From assembly GCF_902832845.1 (NCBI RefSeq), contig NZ_CADFDB010000003.1, positions 186,001-250,000 of the forward strand: a stretch of DNA of 64,000 nucleotides, given 5' to 3'. Below, piece after piece: positions 31,221-39,937 of the stretch. A program made the translations under genes and the position numbers. The notes under the pieces are model-generated. The model made no database searches, was not told where the DNA came from, and was given only the letters and a program-made list of their open reading frames with translations. Position 1 is the stretch's first letter, and each line of letters starts with the position of its first letter. Source of the DNA: Burkholderia metallica (GTDB lineage Bacteria; Pseudomonadota; Gammaproteobacteria; Burkholderiales; Burkholderiaceae).

Positions 31221-32528
31221 ATGGCTGACGATCTCGACCGGCCGCCGCGCACCGCCCGGCGCGGCTTCCTGAAGGCGGGCGGCGCCGCCGTGGCCGCCGG
31301 CCTCGCCGCGGCGGCGATCCCGGCCGCGAAGGCCGCGGATGCGGCCGCCGCCGCACCTGCCGCTCCCGCGTCCGCGCACGACGGCGTCGAACCGTTCTAC
31401 GGCCGGCACCAGAGCGGCATCACGACACCGCAGCAGCGCCACGCGTATTTCGCGGCGCTCGACCTGACGACGGCCCAGCGCGCGGACGTCATCGCGCTGC
31501 TGAAGACCTGGACCGACGCCGCCGCGCGGATGACGCGCGGCGACACCGCGCTGCCTCTCGCCGCGACGGGCGGCGACGAAGCTCCGCCGGCCGACGGCGG
31601 CGACGCGCTCGGCCTCGGCCCCGCGCGCCTGACGGTCACGTTCGGCTTCGGTCCCGGCCTGTTCGCGCTCGCGGGTAAGGACCGCTACGGCCTCGCGAAG
31701 CATCGCCCCGCCGCGCTCGTCGACCTGCCGCGGTTCAACGGCGACCAGTTGCTGCCGGAGAAGACCGGCGGCGACCTGTTCATCCAGGCGTGCGCGGACG
31801 ACGCGCAGGTCGCGTTCCACGCGGTGCGCCAGCTCGTGCGCCTCGGCGCGAAAGCGACGCAGATGCGCTGGGGCCAGGCCGGTTTCACATCGGGCAAGCC
31901 CGGCGAAACGCCGCGCAACCTGATGGGCTTCAAGGACGGCACGATGAATCCGCCGATGTCCGATCCGGCCGCGATGAACGAATTCGTGTGGGCCGGCAGC
32001 GAAGGCCCGGCATGGATGAACGGCGGCACCTACACGGTCGTGCGCCGCATCCGCATCACGCTCGAGCACTGGGACAACACGGAACTGGGCTTCCAGGAGC
32101 AGGTGGTCGGCCGTCACAAGTACAGCGGCGCGCCCCTTGGCCAGAAGAACGAGTTCGAGGCGCTCGATCTCGATGCGACCGACAAGGACGGCAACCCGGT
32201 GATCCCCGACAACTCGCACGCGCGCCTCGCGTCGCCGCAGTTGAACAACGGCGCGCAGATCCTGCGCCGCGCGTACTCGTACAACGACAGCACGAACTTC
32301 TACATCGAGCGCTGGCCGCCGTGGCGCCAGCAGACCGAGTACGACGCGGGGCTGATGTTCGTCGCGCACCAGCGCGACCCGCGCAAGGGCTTCATTCCGA
32401 TCAACGAGAAGCTCTCGAAAATGGACATCATGAACCAGTTCACCACGCACGTCGGCAGCGCGATCTTCGCGTGCCCGCCGGGCGCGCAACCGGGTTCGTA
32501 TATCGGCGCCGCGCTGTTCGACGCATGA
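31221..32528 (+). CDS. Tat-exported DyP-type heme peroxidase (EfeB-like)
   Basis: A 435-residue DyP peroxidase. The twin-arginine motif RRGFLK (13-18) and an alanine-rich hydrophobic stretch direct it folded to the periplasm. The family motif GFKDGT is at 236-241, with catalytic Asp239; the proximal heme ligand is probably His333 in NSHARLASP, and a distal arginine lies in QILRRAYSY (about 349-350). EfeB-type enzymes oxidise phenolics and have been reported to release iron from heme. ATG 31221 has GGAG six bases upstream; ATG 31206 is also in frame. It precedes a ferric ABC transporter. Confidence 0.92.
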   Translation: MADDLDRPPRTARRGFLKAGGAAVAAGLAAAAIPAAKAADAAAAAPAAPASAHDGVEPFYGRHQSGITTPQQRHAYFAALDLTTAQRADVIALLKTWTDAAARMTRGDTALPLAATGGDEAPPADGGDALGLGPARLTVTFGFGPGLFALAGKDRYGLAKHRPAALVDLPRFNGDQLLPEKTGGDLFIQACADDAQVAFHAVRQLVRLGAKATQMRWGQAGFTSGKPGETPRNLMGFKDGTMNPPMSDPAAMNEFVWAGSEGPAWMNGGTYTVVRRIRITLEHWDNTELGFQEQVVGRHKYSGAPLGQKNEFEALDLDATDKDGNPVIPDNSHARLASPQLNNGAQILRRAYSYNDSTNFYIERWPPWRQQTEYDAGLMFVAHQRDPRKGFIPINEKLSKMDIMNQFTTHVGSAIFACPPGAQPGSYIGAALFDA

Positions 32529-32593
32529 CGACGCACAGCGCGAGCCAACGCACCCCTTCCCGGCGCAGCCGGATGCAACCTGCTGAAAACCAC

Positions 32594-33628
32594 ATGAATA
32601 CTTCACCCGTTAGCCGCCCGCTGCGGCACCTGATTTCCGCGGCGGCCGCCGCGCTGATGCTGACCGGCGCGCTGCACGCCGTGCGCGCGCATGCCGCGAC
32701 CCTCACGCTGTACAACGCGCAGCACGAGCAGGTCGTGAACCAGCTCGTCAAGGACTTCGAAGCGCAGAGCGGCATCACCGTGAAGGTGCGCTCGGGCGAA
32801 GGCCCGGCACTCGCCGCGCAGCTCGTCGCGGAAGGCGACCGCACGCCGGCCGACGTGTACTTCACCGAGAACTCGCCGGAACTCGTGCTGCTCGACCACA
32901 AGGGGCTGTTCGCGAAGACCGACGGCGCCACGCTGCAATCGGTGCCCGCGCGCTTCAACCCGGCGGACGGCAACTGGGTCGGCGTGCTCGCGCGCGAGAA
33001 CGTGCTCGTCTACAACACCGCGAAAATCCAGCCGCAGCAATTGCCCGCATCGCTGCTCGATCTGGCGAAGCCCGAATGGAAGGGCAAGGTCGGCGTCGCG
33101 CCGAGCGATGCGGACTTCCTGCCGCTCGTGAGCGCGGTGCTCGCGCTGCACGGCGAAGCCGCGACGCTGCAATGGCTGAAGGGCCTGAAGGCGAACGCGC
33201 AGATCTTCGACGACGACGAAGGCGTGACGGCGGCCGTCAACCGCGGCGGCGTGCTGACCGGCATCGTCAACAACTACTACTGGGACCGCCTGCACGCCGA
33301 GCTCGGCGACAAGTCGACCCGCAGCGCGATCTACCACTTCGGCAAAGGCGACGTCGGCGGTGCCGTCAACGTGTCGGGCGCCGCGGTGCTGAAGGCGTCG
33401 AAGCACCAGGCGGACGCGCAGAAGTTCGTCGCGTATCTCGTCAGCGAGCGCGCGCAGAAGCTGATGGCCGGCGGCCACATCAGCTTCGAATATCCGCTGC
33501 ATCCGGGCGTCGCGCCCGATCCGATCCTGAAGCCGTTCAACGAACTGAGCCCGCCGGCGCTGACGTTCGAACAGCTCGGCGACGACAGCCAGGCCGGCAA
33601 GCTGCTGCGCCAGGCAGGCCTGCTCTGA
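32594..33628 (+). CDS. Periplasmic ferric-iron-binding protein (FbpA/SfuA-like)
   Basis: A 344-residue ABC solute-binding protein with a Sec leader ending ALHAVRAHA (about residue 34). The mature part opens ATLTLYNAQHEQVVNQLVKD, typical of Fe(III)-binding proteins, and has the tyrosine pair NNYYW (228-229) used to coordinate ferric iron, plus DVYFTENSPEL in the anion-binding region. It captures Fe3+ in the periplasm for the following permease. ATG 32594 is preferred; ATG 32573 would add seven residues. It follows the DyP gene by 65 bases. Confidence 0.93.
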   Translation: MNTSPVSRPLRHLISAAAAALMLTGALHAVRAHAATLTLYNAQHEQVVNQLVKDFEAQSGITVKVRSGEGPALAAQLVAEGDRTPADVYFTENSPELVLLDHKGLFAKTDGATLQSVPARFNPADGNWVGVLARENVLVYNTAKIQPQQLPASLLDLAKPEWKGKVGVAPSDADFLPLVSAVLALHGEAATLQWLKGLKANAQIFDDDEGVTAAVNRGGVLTGIVNNYYWDRLHAELGDKSTRSAIYHFGKGDVGGAVNVSGAAVLKASKHQADAQKFVAYLVSERAQKLMAGGHISFEYPLHPGVAPDPILKPFNELSPPALTFEQLGDDSQAGKLLRQAGLL

Positions 33629-33630
33629 CC

Positions 33631-35229
33631 ATGAGCGACGCCGTGTCCCGCACGGCGAGCACCGCGCGCGACGGCGAGCGCACCGCGACACGGCGGCGCC
33701 CGTCGCGCGCGCTCGTTGCCGCAGCCGCGTGCGGGCCGCTCGCGATCCTGCTGCCGCTCGGCTTCACGCTTTACCGCGCGGCCACCTTCGGCGTCGACGA
33801 TGCGATCGAGCTGCTGTGGCGCCCGCTCGTCGGCGAACTGCTGGTCAACACGCTGTCGATCACGCTCGCCGCGACCCTCGCGTGCGCGCTGCTCGGCACG
33901 GCGCTCGCGTGGTTCATCGAGCGCACCGACCTGCCGGCCCGGCCGCTGTGGACCGCGCTCGCGGCCGCCCCGCTCGCGGTGCCGCCGTTCATCACGAGCT
34001 ACGCGTGGGTATCGTTGAGCCTCGATCTGCAGGACTTCCTCGGCGCGCTGATCGTGCTGACTTCCGCATACTTCCCGCTCGTCTACCTGCCGGTGGCCGC
34101 CGCGCTGCGCGAGCTCGATCCCGCGCTCGAAGAAAGCGCGCGCACGCTCGGCTGCTCGCCGTGGCATACGTTCTTGCGCGTCGTGCTGCCGCAGCTGCGC
34201 CCCGCACTGTGCGGCGGGATGCTGCTCGTCGCGCTCGGCGTGCTGTCCGAGTTCGGCGCGTTCCAGTTGCTGCGCTTTCGCACGTTCACGACCGAGATCT
34301 ATGCGGAATACCGCACCGCGTTCGACGGCGGCGGCGCATCGCTGCTCGGCTGCGTGCTGATCGCGCTGTGTCTGCTGTGCCTCGCGATCGAGGCACGCGC
34401 ACGCGGCCATGCGCGCTACGGTCATACGCACCGCGCCGCGCGCCGCGTCGCGATGCGTTATCCGCTCGGGTATCTGCGCGGCCCCGTCACCGTCTCGTTC
34501 GCCGCGGTTGCAGCGGCGACGCTCGGCGTGCCGCTCGCGATGATCGGCTACTGGCTCACGCAGCAGGGCGCGGCCGCCGTCACGCCGGCCGACGTATCGC
34601 CCGAGCTGCTGTGGCAGGCGACGCTCGCGTCGTCCGGCTACGGGCTGACGGCGGCGGCCGTCACGACGCTGCTCGCGCTGCCGCTCGCGTTCCTGCTGGT
34701 CCGTTATCCGGGCCGCGTCGCGACGCTGCTCGAGCGCACGGCGATGACCGTGCAGGGCGTGCCGGGCATCGTCGTCGCGCTGGCGATCGTGTCGATCACG
34801 GTGCGGCTGCTGCAGCCGCTCTACCAGAGCGCACCGGCGCTCGTCGCCGCCTACGCGATCCTGTTCCTGCCGCTCGCGGTCGTCAGCGTGCGCGCCGCGC
34901 TGTCGCACGTGCAGGTCCGGCTCGAGGAAACCGCGCGCTCGCTCGGCCTCGGCTGGCGCGCGACGCTCACGCGCGTGGTGCTGCCGCTCGCGGCGCCCGG
35001 CCTCGGCGCGGCCGCGACGATGGTGTTCATCTCGGTCGTGACGGAACTCAACGCGACGCTGCTGCTGTCGCCGATCGGCACGCGCACGCTCGCGACGCAG
35101 GTGTGGAGCGATACGGCGACGCTCGCGTTCGCCGCCGCGGCGCCCTATGCGGCGCTGCTCGTCGCGCTGTCGCTCGGCGCATCGGGACTGCTGTTCCTGC
35201 TGCTCGGCCGCGCATCGGTGCGCGACTGA
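33631..35229 (+). CDS. Ferric-iron ABC transporter permease (fused FbpB-type)
   Basis: A 532-residue membrane protein with about twelve hydrophobic helices arranged as two homologous halves, as in FbpB. Each half carries an EAA-type loop: LEESARTLGCSPWHTFLRVV in the first and LEETARSLGLGWRATLTRVV in the second, the contact sites for the ATPase. It forms the inner-membrane channel for Fe3+. ATG 33631 lies two bases after the stop of the binding-protein gene. A separate gene for a second permease is not needed. Confidence 0.94.
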   Translation: MSDAVSRTASTARDGERTATRRRPSRALVAAAACGPLAILLPLGFTLYRAATFGVDDAIELLWRPLVGELLVNTLSITLAATLACALLGTALAWFIERTDLPARPLWTALAAAPLAVPPFITSYAWVSLSLDLQDFLGALIVLTSAYFPLVYLPVAAALRELDPALEESARTLGCSPWHTFLRVVLPQLRPALCGGMLLVALGVLSEFGAFQLLRFRTFTTEIYAEYRTAFDGGGASLLGCVLIALCLLCLAIEARARGHARYGHTHRAARRVAMRYPLGYLRGPVTVSFAAVAAATLGVPLAMIGYWLTQQGAAAVTPADVSPELLWQATLASSGYGLTAAAVTTLLALPLAFLLVRYPGRVATLLERTAMTVQGVPGIVVALAIVSITVRLLQPLYQSAPALVAAYAILFLPLAVVSVRAALSHVQVRLEETARSLGLGWRATLTRVVLPLAAPGLGAAATMVFISVVTELNATLLLSPIGTRTLATQVWSDTATLAFAAAAPYAALLVALSLGASGLLFLLLGRASVRD

Positions 35230-35257
35230 GCGCCGCCCTTTTTCTCCCGGAACGCCC

Positions 35258-36307
35258 ATGAGCGAACTACGCATCCACGGCCTGTCCAAATCGTTCGGAT
35301 CGCATACGGTCCTGCACGACATCGATCTCACGGTGCGGCGCGGCTCGCGGCTCGCGCTGCTCGGCCCGTCCGGCAGCGGCAAGACGACACTGCTGCGCGT
35401 GCTGTGCGGCTTCGAGCGCGCCGAGCGCGGCATCGTCGAAATCGACGGGCGCCGCGTGGCCGCGCCCGACGTGCACCTGCCGCCCGAACAGCGCCGGATC
35501 GGCTACGTGCCGCAGGAAGGCGCGCTGTTTCCGCACTTGTCGGTGGCCGACAACATCGCGTTCGGGCTGCCGCGCGCGGCGCGGCGGCGCCATCATCGCG
35601 TCGACGCTCTGCTCGAGATGGTCGGGCTGCCCGCGTCGTATGCGAGCCGTGCGCCGCAGCAGCTGTCCGGCGGGCAGCAGCAGCGCGTCGCGCTCGCACG
35701 CGCGCTCGCGCCCGAGCCGTCGCTCGTGATCCTCGACGAACCGTTCTCCGCGCTCGACACGTCGCTGCGCCACGAGACGCGCAGCGCGGTGGCCGATGCG
35801 CTCGCCGCGGCGGGCGCGACGTCGGTGCTCGTCACGCACGACCAGCCCGAGGCGATGACGCTCGGCGACGAAGTGGCGGTGATGTGGCACGGCCGGCTCG
35901 TGCAGACGGCCGCGCCGCAGACGCTGTACCGGCAGCCCGTCACGCGCGACGTCGCATCGTTCGTCGGGCAGGCGGTGCTGCTCGCCGGCCGCGTGCGCGG
36001 CACGCGCATCGACTGCGCGCTCGGCGAACTGCCGCTCGTCGCGCCGCTGCTCGACGGGCCGGCCGACGCGATGCTGCGTCCCGAACAGATCGGCATCGTG
36101 CCGCTCGCGCAGGCCGGCACGGCAGGCGGCCACACGGCCCGCGTCGAAGCCGCGCAGTTCGCGGGCCAGGACGCCGACGTGCTCGTGCGCCTCGATACCG
36201 ATCGCGACGTGCAGGTGCGCGTGCGCGTGCCGGGGCACCGGTGCCCGGCCGTCGGCGAGCACGTCGCGCTGATGGTGGACGGTGCGGTGATGGCGTACGC
36301 ACGCTGA
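35258..36307 (+). CDS. Ferric-iron ABC transporter ATP-binding protein (FbpC-type)
   Basis: A 349-residue ABC ATPase. Walker A is GPSGSGKTT, the signature LSGGQQQRVALARAL, Walker B LVILDEPFSALD and the switch VLVTHDQPEAM. The C-terminal 120 residues (from about 235) form a TOBE-like regulatory domain, as in FbpC, which senses imported iron. It energises the preceding permease. ATG 35258 follows the permease stop by 28 bases. It is the last gene of the porin-propeller-DyP-Fbp set and runs toward the convergent ECF operon. Confidence 0.94.
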   Translation: MSELRIHGLSKSFGSHTVLHDIDLTVRRGSRLALLGPSGSGKTTLLRVLCGFERAERGIVEIDGRRVAAPDVHLPPEQRRIGYVPQEGALFPHLSVADNIAFGLPRAARRRHHRVDALLEMVGLPASYASRAPQQLSGGQQQRVALARALAPEPSLVILDEPFSALDTSLRHETRSAVADALAAAGATSVLVTHDQPEAMTLGDEVAVMWHGRLVQTAAPQTLYRQPVTRDVASFVGQAVLLAGRVRGTRIDCALGELPLVAPLLDGPADAMLRPEQIGIVPLAQAGTAGGHTARVEAAQFAGQDADVLVRLDTDRDVQVRVRVPGHRCPAVGEHVALMVDGAVMAYAR

Positions 36308-36366
36308 GCGGCGCGGCGCGCGGCGCTTCCGCACGCTGGCGCACGCTGTCGCGCACTCACCCGCAT

Positions 36367-36882
36367 TCAGGCATCGGCGCAGCCCGCATCGGACAACGGC
36401 CGGAACGTGCGGCCATCCGTCTCGACGGCCGCGCCCAGCAGGCGTGCGAGCCCCTTCGCGCCTTCGCGCATCACGACGTCGTGATTCCATCGGAACAGCG
36501 GGCGGCCGAGCGGCTCCAGCCAGTTCATCCAGCGCGCGTGCGTGTGGATGTGCCAGTCGTAGCGCACGATCGTGCGTGCGCCGGCGGCGACGAACGACCA
36601 GCATCCGTCGCCCTCGATCGCGCCGCTCGCGCGGCCTTCGAGCACATGCGGCGGCTCGACGCGCCGCACGCGCATGTCGAAGGTCAGCCGGTAGGGCAGC
36701 GCCCCCTTCCACGTATACCGGTGCAGCGCACCAACCCCGCGCGCGTCGCCCGGCTCGATCTCGACGGTGCTCACCGCGCCCTTCCACCAGTCGGGCCAGC
36801 GGTCGACCTGGTAGATCGCGCCCCACACCACCACGAGCGGCGCGTTCACGCGCCAGGTCGTCGAGAACCGGTATTCCGCCAT
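36367..36882 (-). CDS. SRPBCC (START/polyketide cyclase-like) protein
   Basis: A 171-residue protein with the helix-grip fold pattern: MAEYRFSTTWRVNAPLVVVW as first strand and helix, YQVDRWPDWWKGAVSTVEIE, then TFDMRVRRVEPPHVLEGRAS, WSFVAAGARTIVRYDW and a long C-terminal helix NHDVVMREGAKGLARLLG. Members bind hydrophobic ligands or act as cyclases; nothing in the pocket identifies a ligand. No signal peptide is visible, so it is cytoplasmic, unlike its operon neighbours. ATG 36882 follows the LolA-like gene by 44 bases. It is the last gene of the ECF-sigma operon. Confidence 0.85.
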   Translation of the reverse strand: MAEYRFSTTWRVNAPLVVVWGAIYQVDRWPDWWKGAVSTVEIEPGDARGVGALHRYTWKGALPYRLTFDMRVRRVEPPHVLEGRASGAIEGDGCWSFVAAGARTIVRYDWHIHTHARWMNWLEPLGRPLFRWNHDVVMREGAKGLARLLGAAVETDGRTFRPLSDAGCADA

Positions 36883-36926
36883 GCGGCCTCCATCACGCGT
36901 GTCTACGGCCTGCGTCAGCGCACCGC

Positions 36927-37559
36927 TCAGGGTGCGAAAAAGCGTTCGGGAAACGCGACGTCGATTTCGACGTCGTCGAGCGTCACGGTTTCGAGCGGCA
37001 CGTCGCCGTCGTCCGCGAAGCTGACGACCTTCAGCGGAAAGCCGTCCTCGGTATCCAGCCACAGCCGGTAGCGATGCACGCCGTCGACCACATGCGCGGG
37101 CGCACCGGTGACCGACACGCGCAGCGCGGTCCGGCCGCCGACGGCCTCCTCGCCTTCGGTCACCGTCGCACCGCCCTCCTGCAGCGCATGGACGTTGCGC
37201 AGCAGTTCGCCGACGTCCGACCGGTCGACCCGGTGGCCGCTGCGGTCGCGCACGAGCGGATTGGACGGCGACAGCGTGAGCGCGGGCGGCGCATGTTCGC
37301 CGAACGGGCGCAGCCGCACCTTGCCGTCGCCGGGATCGTACGCGAGCACCGCGCCGCGATGCGGCGACACGAAATCCATCCGCACGAAACCCGGTTTCAG
37401 GTACGCATAGCGGAATTCGGTGTGTTCGCCGCCGCGCGCCGACGAACGGATCGTCGCGCGATACGAGCGGACGTGGTCGAAATGCGCCTGCGCGACGGTC
37501 ACGGGATCGGCGGTCATGCTCGCTCCTATCAGGCTCGCGGCCAGCAACGCGGCGATCAC
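36927..37559 (-). CDS. LolA-like / DUF1571-type secreted protein
   Basis: A 210-residue protein starting at GTG 37559, which overlaps the upstream cupredoxin stop (GTGA). A short leader (IAALLAASLIGASMTADP) lacks strong positive charge. The body has YRATIRSSARGGEHTEFRY, KPGFVRMDFVSPHRGAVLAY and RYRLWLDTEDGFPLKVVSF, the half-barrel pattern of outer-membrane lipoprotein-sorting (LolA/MucB-like) and DUF1571 proteins. It probably works in the periplasm binding a lipid or sensing acylated ligands. In ECF operons, MucB/RseB proteins of similar fold restrain the anti-sigma factor, which is one possible role here. Confidence 0.8.
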   Translation of the reverse strand: MIAALLAASLIGASMTADPVTVAQAHFDHVRSYRATIRSSARGGEHTEFRYAYLKPGFVRMDFVSPHRGAVLAYDPGDGKVRLRPFGEHAPPALTLSPSNPLVRDRSGHRVDRSDVGELLRNVHALQEGGATVTEGEEAVGGRTALRVSVTGAPAHVVDGVHRYRLWLDTEDGFPLKVVSFADDGDVPLETVTLDDVEIDVAFPERFFAP

Positions 37560-37987
37560 GGCGCCGCCTCGACTTCGAGCACGCCTTCCATCCCGCGCTC
37601 GCGATGGCTCCTGAAAAACAGCAGCCGATGCGTGCAATAGTAGGCGAACCGACCCGGCTGCGCTGGCGTGAAGCGAAACGTCCTCGGCGTCGTGCCGAGC
37701 TCGGTGTGCACCGCGATGCCGGCCTGCGGCGCAGAGATTTCGAAGCTGTGCGGCACCACGCCGGGTTCGGCCGAGACGGTCAGCTCGACCGGCACGCGCG
37801 CCCGCACGATCACGTGGTTCGGCCGGAAGAAATAGCTGCCGCCGACGATCGCCACCCGCTGCACGCCGTCGGCGTCGACGGGTACGCGCACCGGCGTGTC
37901 ACCGTCCGCCCGAGCAAGCACGGTGCCCGCGGCGAGCAACGCCGGCACCAGCATCGGCACGAGCCGCTTCGTCATCGTCATCTTCAT
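37556..37987 (-). CDS. Periplasmic cupredoxin-like copper protein
   Basis: A 143-residue protein with leader MKMTMTKRLVPMLVPALLAA and a cleavage region TVLARADG. The mature domain is a plastocyanin-like fold: VPHSFEI supplies the first copper histidine, and YYCTHRLLFFRSHRERGMEG supplies Cys, a second His and Met with the last two spaced HX4M, consistent with a type 1 copper site with an expanded loop. It would act as a periplasmic electron carrier or copper sensor. It follows the anti-sigma gene by 28 bases and overlaps the LolA-like gene. Confidence 0.88.
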   Translation of the reverse strand: MKMTMTKRLVPMLVPALLAAGTVLARADGDTPVRVPVDADGVQRVAIVGGSYFFRPNHVIVRARVPVELTVSAEPGVVPHSFEISAPQAGIAVHTELGTTPRTFRFTPAQPGRFAYYCTHRLLFFRSHRERGMEGVLEVEAAP

Positions 37988-38015
37988 CGCCTGCTCGGTG
38001 CCGGCGCCGGGCGCG

Positions 38016-38798
38016 TCAGCCCTTCCACGCGTCGGTCGGGCCGCCGAGCGCACCGCACGCGTCGATCGCGAGTTCGCGCAGGCGCCGTTCGTCGCCCTGC
38101 CCGGACAATGCGTAACCCATTCCGCGATCCGACCAGAAATACGTGTAGCGGCCGGCGGCCGACATCGCCTGCGGCGCGAGCCGACGGGCATCGTACGCCG
38201 TCATGTACAGCGTCACGCGCGCGCCGTCCGCGCGCTGGTACATCAGTTGCGCGGCCGGCCCCGCGTCGCCGGGGAGCAGCCGGCCGCCGAGCAGCGTGTA
38301 GCCGTATTCGTCGAGCGACGGCGCGCGCACGGGCCGCCCGAGACGCGCGGACAGCCATGCGACGAGACGTTCCGGATCGCCCGCATCGACTTCGACCGGA
38401 TGCTGGCGGTCGGCCACGTACGTCGCATACGCAACATCCGCGCGCGCGGCGAACGCCGGTTCGCTGCCGAACGTCATCCAGCCTGCATGCAGCGCGATGC
38501 CGATCAGCAGCCCCGCCGCGAGCCCGGCGAGCGCATGGGCGAGCCCGCGCCGGCGCGGCGCGCGGCGCTGCACGAACAGCGCGGGCGCAGCGGCCGGCAG
38601 CGGGAACAGCGCCTGCAGCGCGTCGCGCTGCGCGCGGTAATGCGCGAATCGTTCGGCTTCCTGCGGATCGGCCTGCAGGCGTTCGAGCACCTCGCGACGC
38701 TCGGCGGCCGAAAGCTCGCCGTCCAGCAGCGCGGACAGCAGTTGCGCCGACGCATCGGCATCCTGCTCGTTCGAAGGCTTGTGCGGTTCGTCCATCAT
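38016..38798 (-). CDS. Membrane anti-sigma factor
   Basis: A 260-residue protein with a cytoplasmic N-terminal helical domain (LLSALLDGELSAAERREVLE and ERFAHYRAQRDAL), the usual anti-sigma opening, then one membrane span around residues 78-100 (LAHALAGLAAGLLIGIALHA), then a periplasmic domain of about 150 residues. The zinc motif HX3CX2C of many anti-sigma factors is absent. ATG 38798 overlaps the sigma gene stop (ATGA), the standard coupling of the pair. The periplasmic part presumably senses the signal that frees the sigma factor. Confidence 0.9.
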   Translation of the reverse strand: MMDEPHKPSNEQDADASAQLLSALLDGELSAAERREVLERLQADPQEAERFAHYRAQRDALQALFPLPAAAPALFVQRRAPRRRGLAHALAGLAAGLLIGIALHAGWMTFGSEPAFAARADVAYATYVADRQHPVEVDAGDPERLVAWLSARLGRPVRAPSLDEYGYTLLGGRLLPGDAGPAAQLMYQRADGARVTLYMTAYDARRLAPQAMSAAGRYTYFWSDRGMGYALSGQGDERRLRELAIDACGALGGPTDAWKG

Positions 38799-39310
38799 GT
38801 CTTCCCGATCACGCGTAACGCGGCCGTGCCGTGCGCCGATGGCTCGTCCGACAACAGCGAACGCATCTGCGCGCGCGCCCGCGCGAGCCGCGACATCACC
38901 GTTCCCACCGGTACGCCGAGCACCTGTGCGGCATCGCGATAGCTCAACTCCTCGAGCGCGACCAGCAGCAGCACCTCGCGCTGTTCGACCGGCAACCGGT
39001 ACAGCGCGCGCTGCACGTCGCGCAGCACGAGCCCGCCGATCTCGCCGGCCGGTGCGGCCATCGTCTGCCACGGTGCGGTGGCGTCGTCGACCGCGATCTC
39101 GTGCCGCGCGCGCAACTGGTCGATGAAGCGGTGCCGCAACAGCGTCAGCAGCCATGCGCGCAGGTTGCCGCCATCGCGCGGCGGGCGGTTCAACGCGCGC
39201 TCGAGCGTGTCCTGCACGAGATCGTCCGCCCATGCGCGGTCGCCCGTCAGCGCACGCGCATAGCGCGTGAGATGCGGCAACCACACCAGCAGATCCGATT
39301 CGTAGCTCAT
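38795..39310 (-). CDS. ECF RNA polymerase sigma factor
   Basis: A 171-residue group IV sigma factor. Region 2 shows LPHLTRYARALTGDRAWADD and DDLVQDTLERAL, then LLTLLRHRFIDQLR; region 4 shows LPVEQREVLLLVALEELSYR followed by the helix-turn-helix AAQVLGVPVGTVMSRLARAR. Regions 1.1 and 3 are absent, as expected. ATG 39310 is used. The gene overlaps its anti-sigma partner and lies 28 bases after the small secreted protein gene; it most likely drives its own operon. Confidence 0.95.
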   Translation of the reverse strand: MSYESDLLVWLPHLTRYARALTGDRAWADDLVQDTLERALNRPPRDGGNLRAWLLTLLRHRFIDQLRARHEIAVDDATAPWQTMAAPAGEIGGLVLRDVQRALYRLPVEQREVLLLVALEELSYRDAAQVLGVPVGTVMSRLARARAQMRSLLSDEPSAHGTAALRVIGKT

Positions 39311-39338
39311 CAGGAGGCCTCGCGCGCCGCCCGCCCGG

Positions 39339-39698
39339 TCACGGACGCGCGACGTGCCACATGCCGCCGATCCCGTCACCGCCCGCATCGCCGGGCTTGC
39401 GATCCTGCTTCCACCGATACAGCGGGCGCCCGCGGTATGCCCATTGCTTGCTGCCGTCGTCGCGCGCGACGAGACCGAGCGCGCCCGTTGCCTTGTCGTA
39501 CGCGTCGGCGAGCGCGGGCGGCCAGTTGGCCGCGCATGCGCTGTCGCACGCGCTCTTGCCGGGCGCATCGCGATCGAAGACGTACAGCGTCATGCGATCT
39601 TCGTCGACCAGTTTCCCGTCGCCGGCCCGGGGCGGTTCCGCGGCGGCCGGCCGCACGATGGCCACCGTCAGCGCGGCGGCGACGAATATCCGTTTCAT
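39339..39698 (-). CDS. Small secreted protein, COG4315 type
   Basis: A 119-residue exported protein with leader MKRIFVAAALTVAIVRPAAA. The mature part has the paired motifs of the COG4315 family: LVDEDRMTLYVFDRDAPGKS with CDSACAANWPPA, and a second WAYRGRPLYRWKQDRKPGD. The two cysteines in ACDSACAANW are conserved in the family and may form a disulfide or bind a ligand. Function is unknown. ATG 39698 has AGGAG upstream. It is the first gene before the ECF sigma/anti-sigma pair and may be part of that regulon. Confidence 0.87.
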   Translation of the reverse strand: MKRIFVAAALTVAIVRPAAAEPPRAGDGKLVDEDRMTLYVFDRDAPGKSACDSACAANWPPALADAYDKATGALGLVARDDGSKQWAYRGRPLYRWKQDRKPGDAGGDGIGGMWHVARP

Positions 39699-39905
39699 GT
39701 CCTGTCTCCTTGGCACGTTATCGCGACATGGCGGCGCCGGTCGGGACGATCGGCTTCGTCACGATCATTATCCCGCCGGCCGGTTCTGCCGGGATGCGGT
39801 ATGTAAACGGATGGAGACGGCCGGTTATTCCACGCCGCTCGCTGGTCGACGCGCGTGTCGGCAGCGGCCGTTCATGCGACGAAAGAAAGCGGGACACCCA
39901 AAGAC

Positions 39906-39937
39906 AACGCGGCATGACATCCCTGTCATGCCGCGTT
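39906..39937 (-). terminator. Strong hairpin downstream of the repeat-protein gene
   Basis: A perfect 14-bp inverted repeat (AACGCGGCATGACA at 39906-39919; complement at 39924-39937) with a TCCC loop. It lies 80 bases past the repeat-protein stop. The following T-tract on the minus strand is poor (GTCTTTGGG), so it may terminate inefficiently. Confidence 0.6.

Noticed and set aside
33331-35433. 700-codon open frame opposite the iron permease
   Set aside because: Long only because GC-rich third positions of the permease suppress stop codons; Arg/Glu/Gln-rich with no domain.
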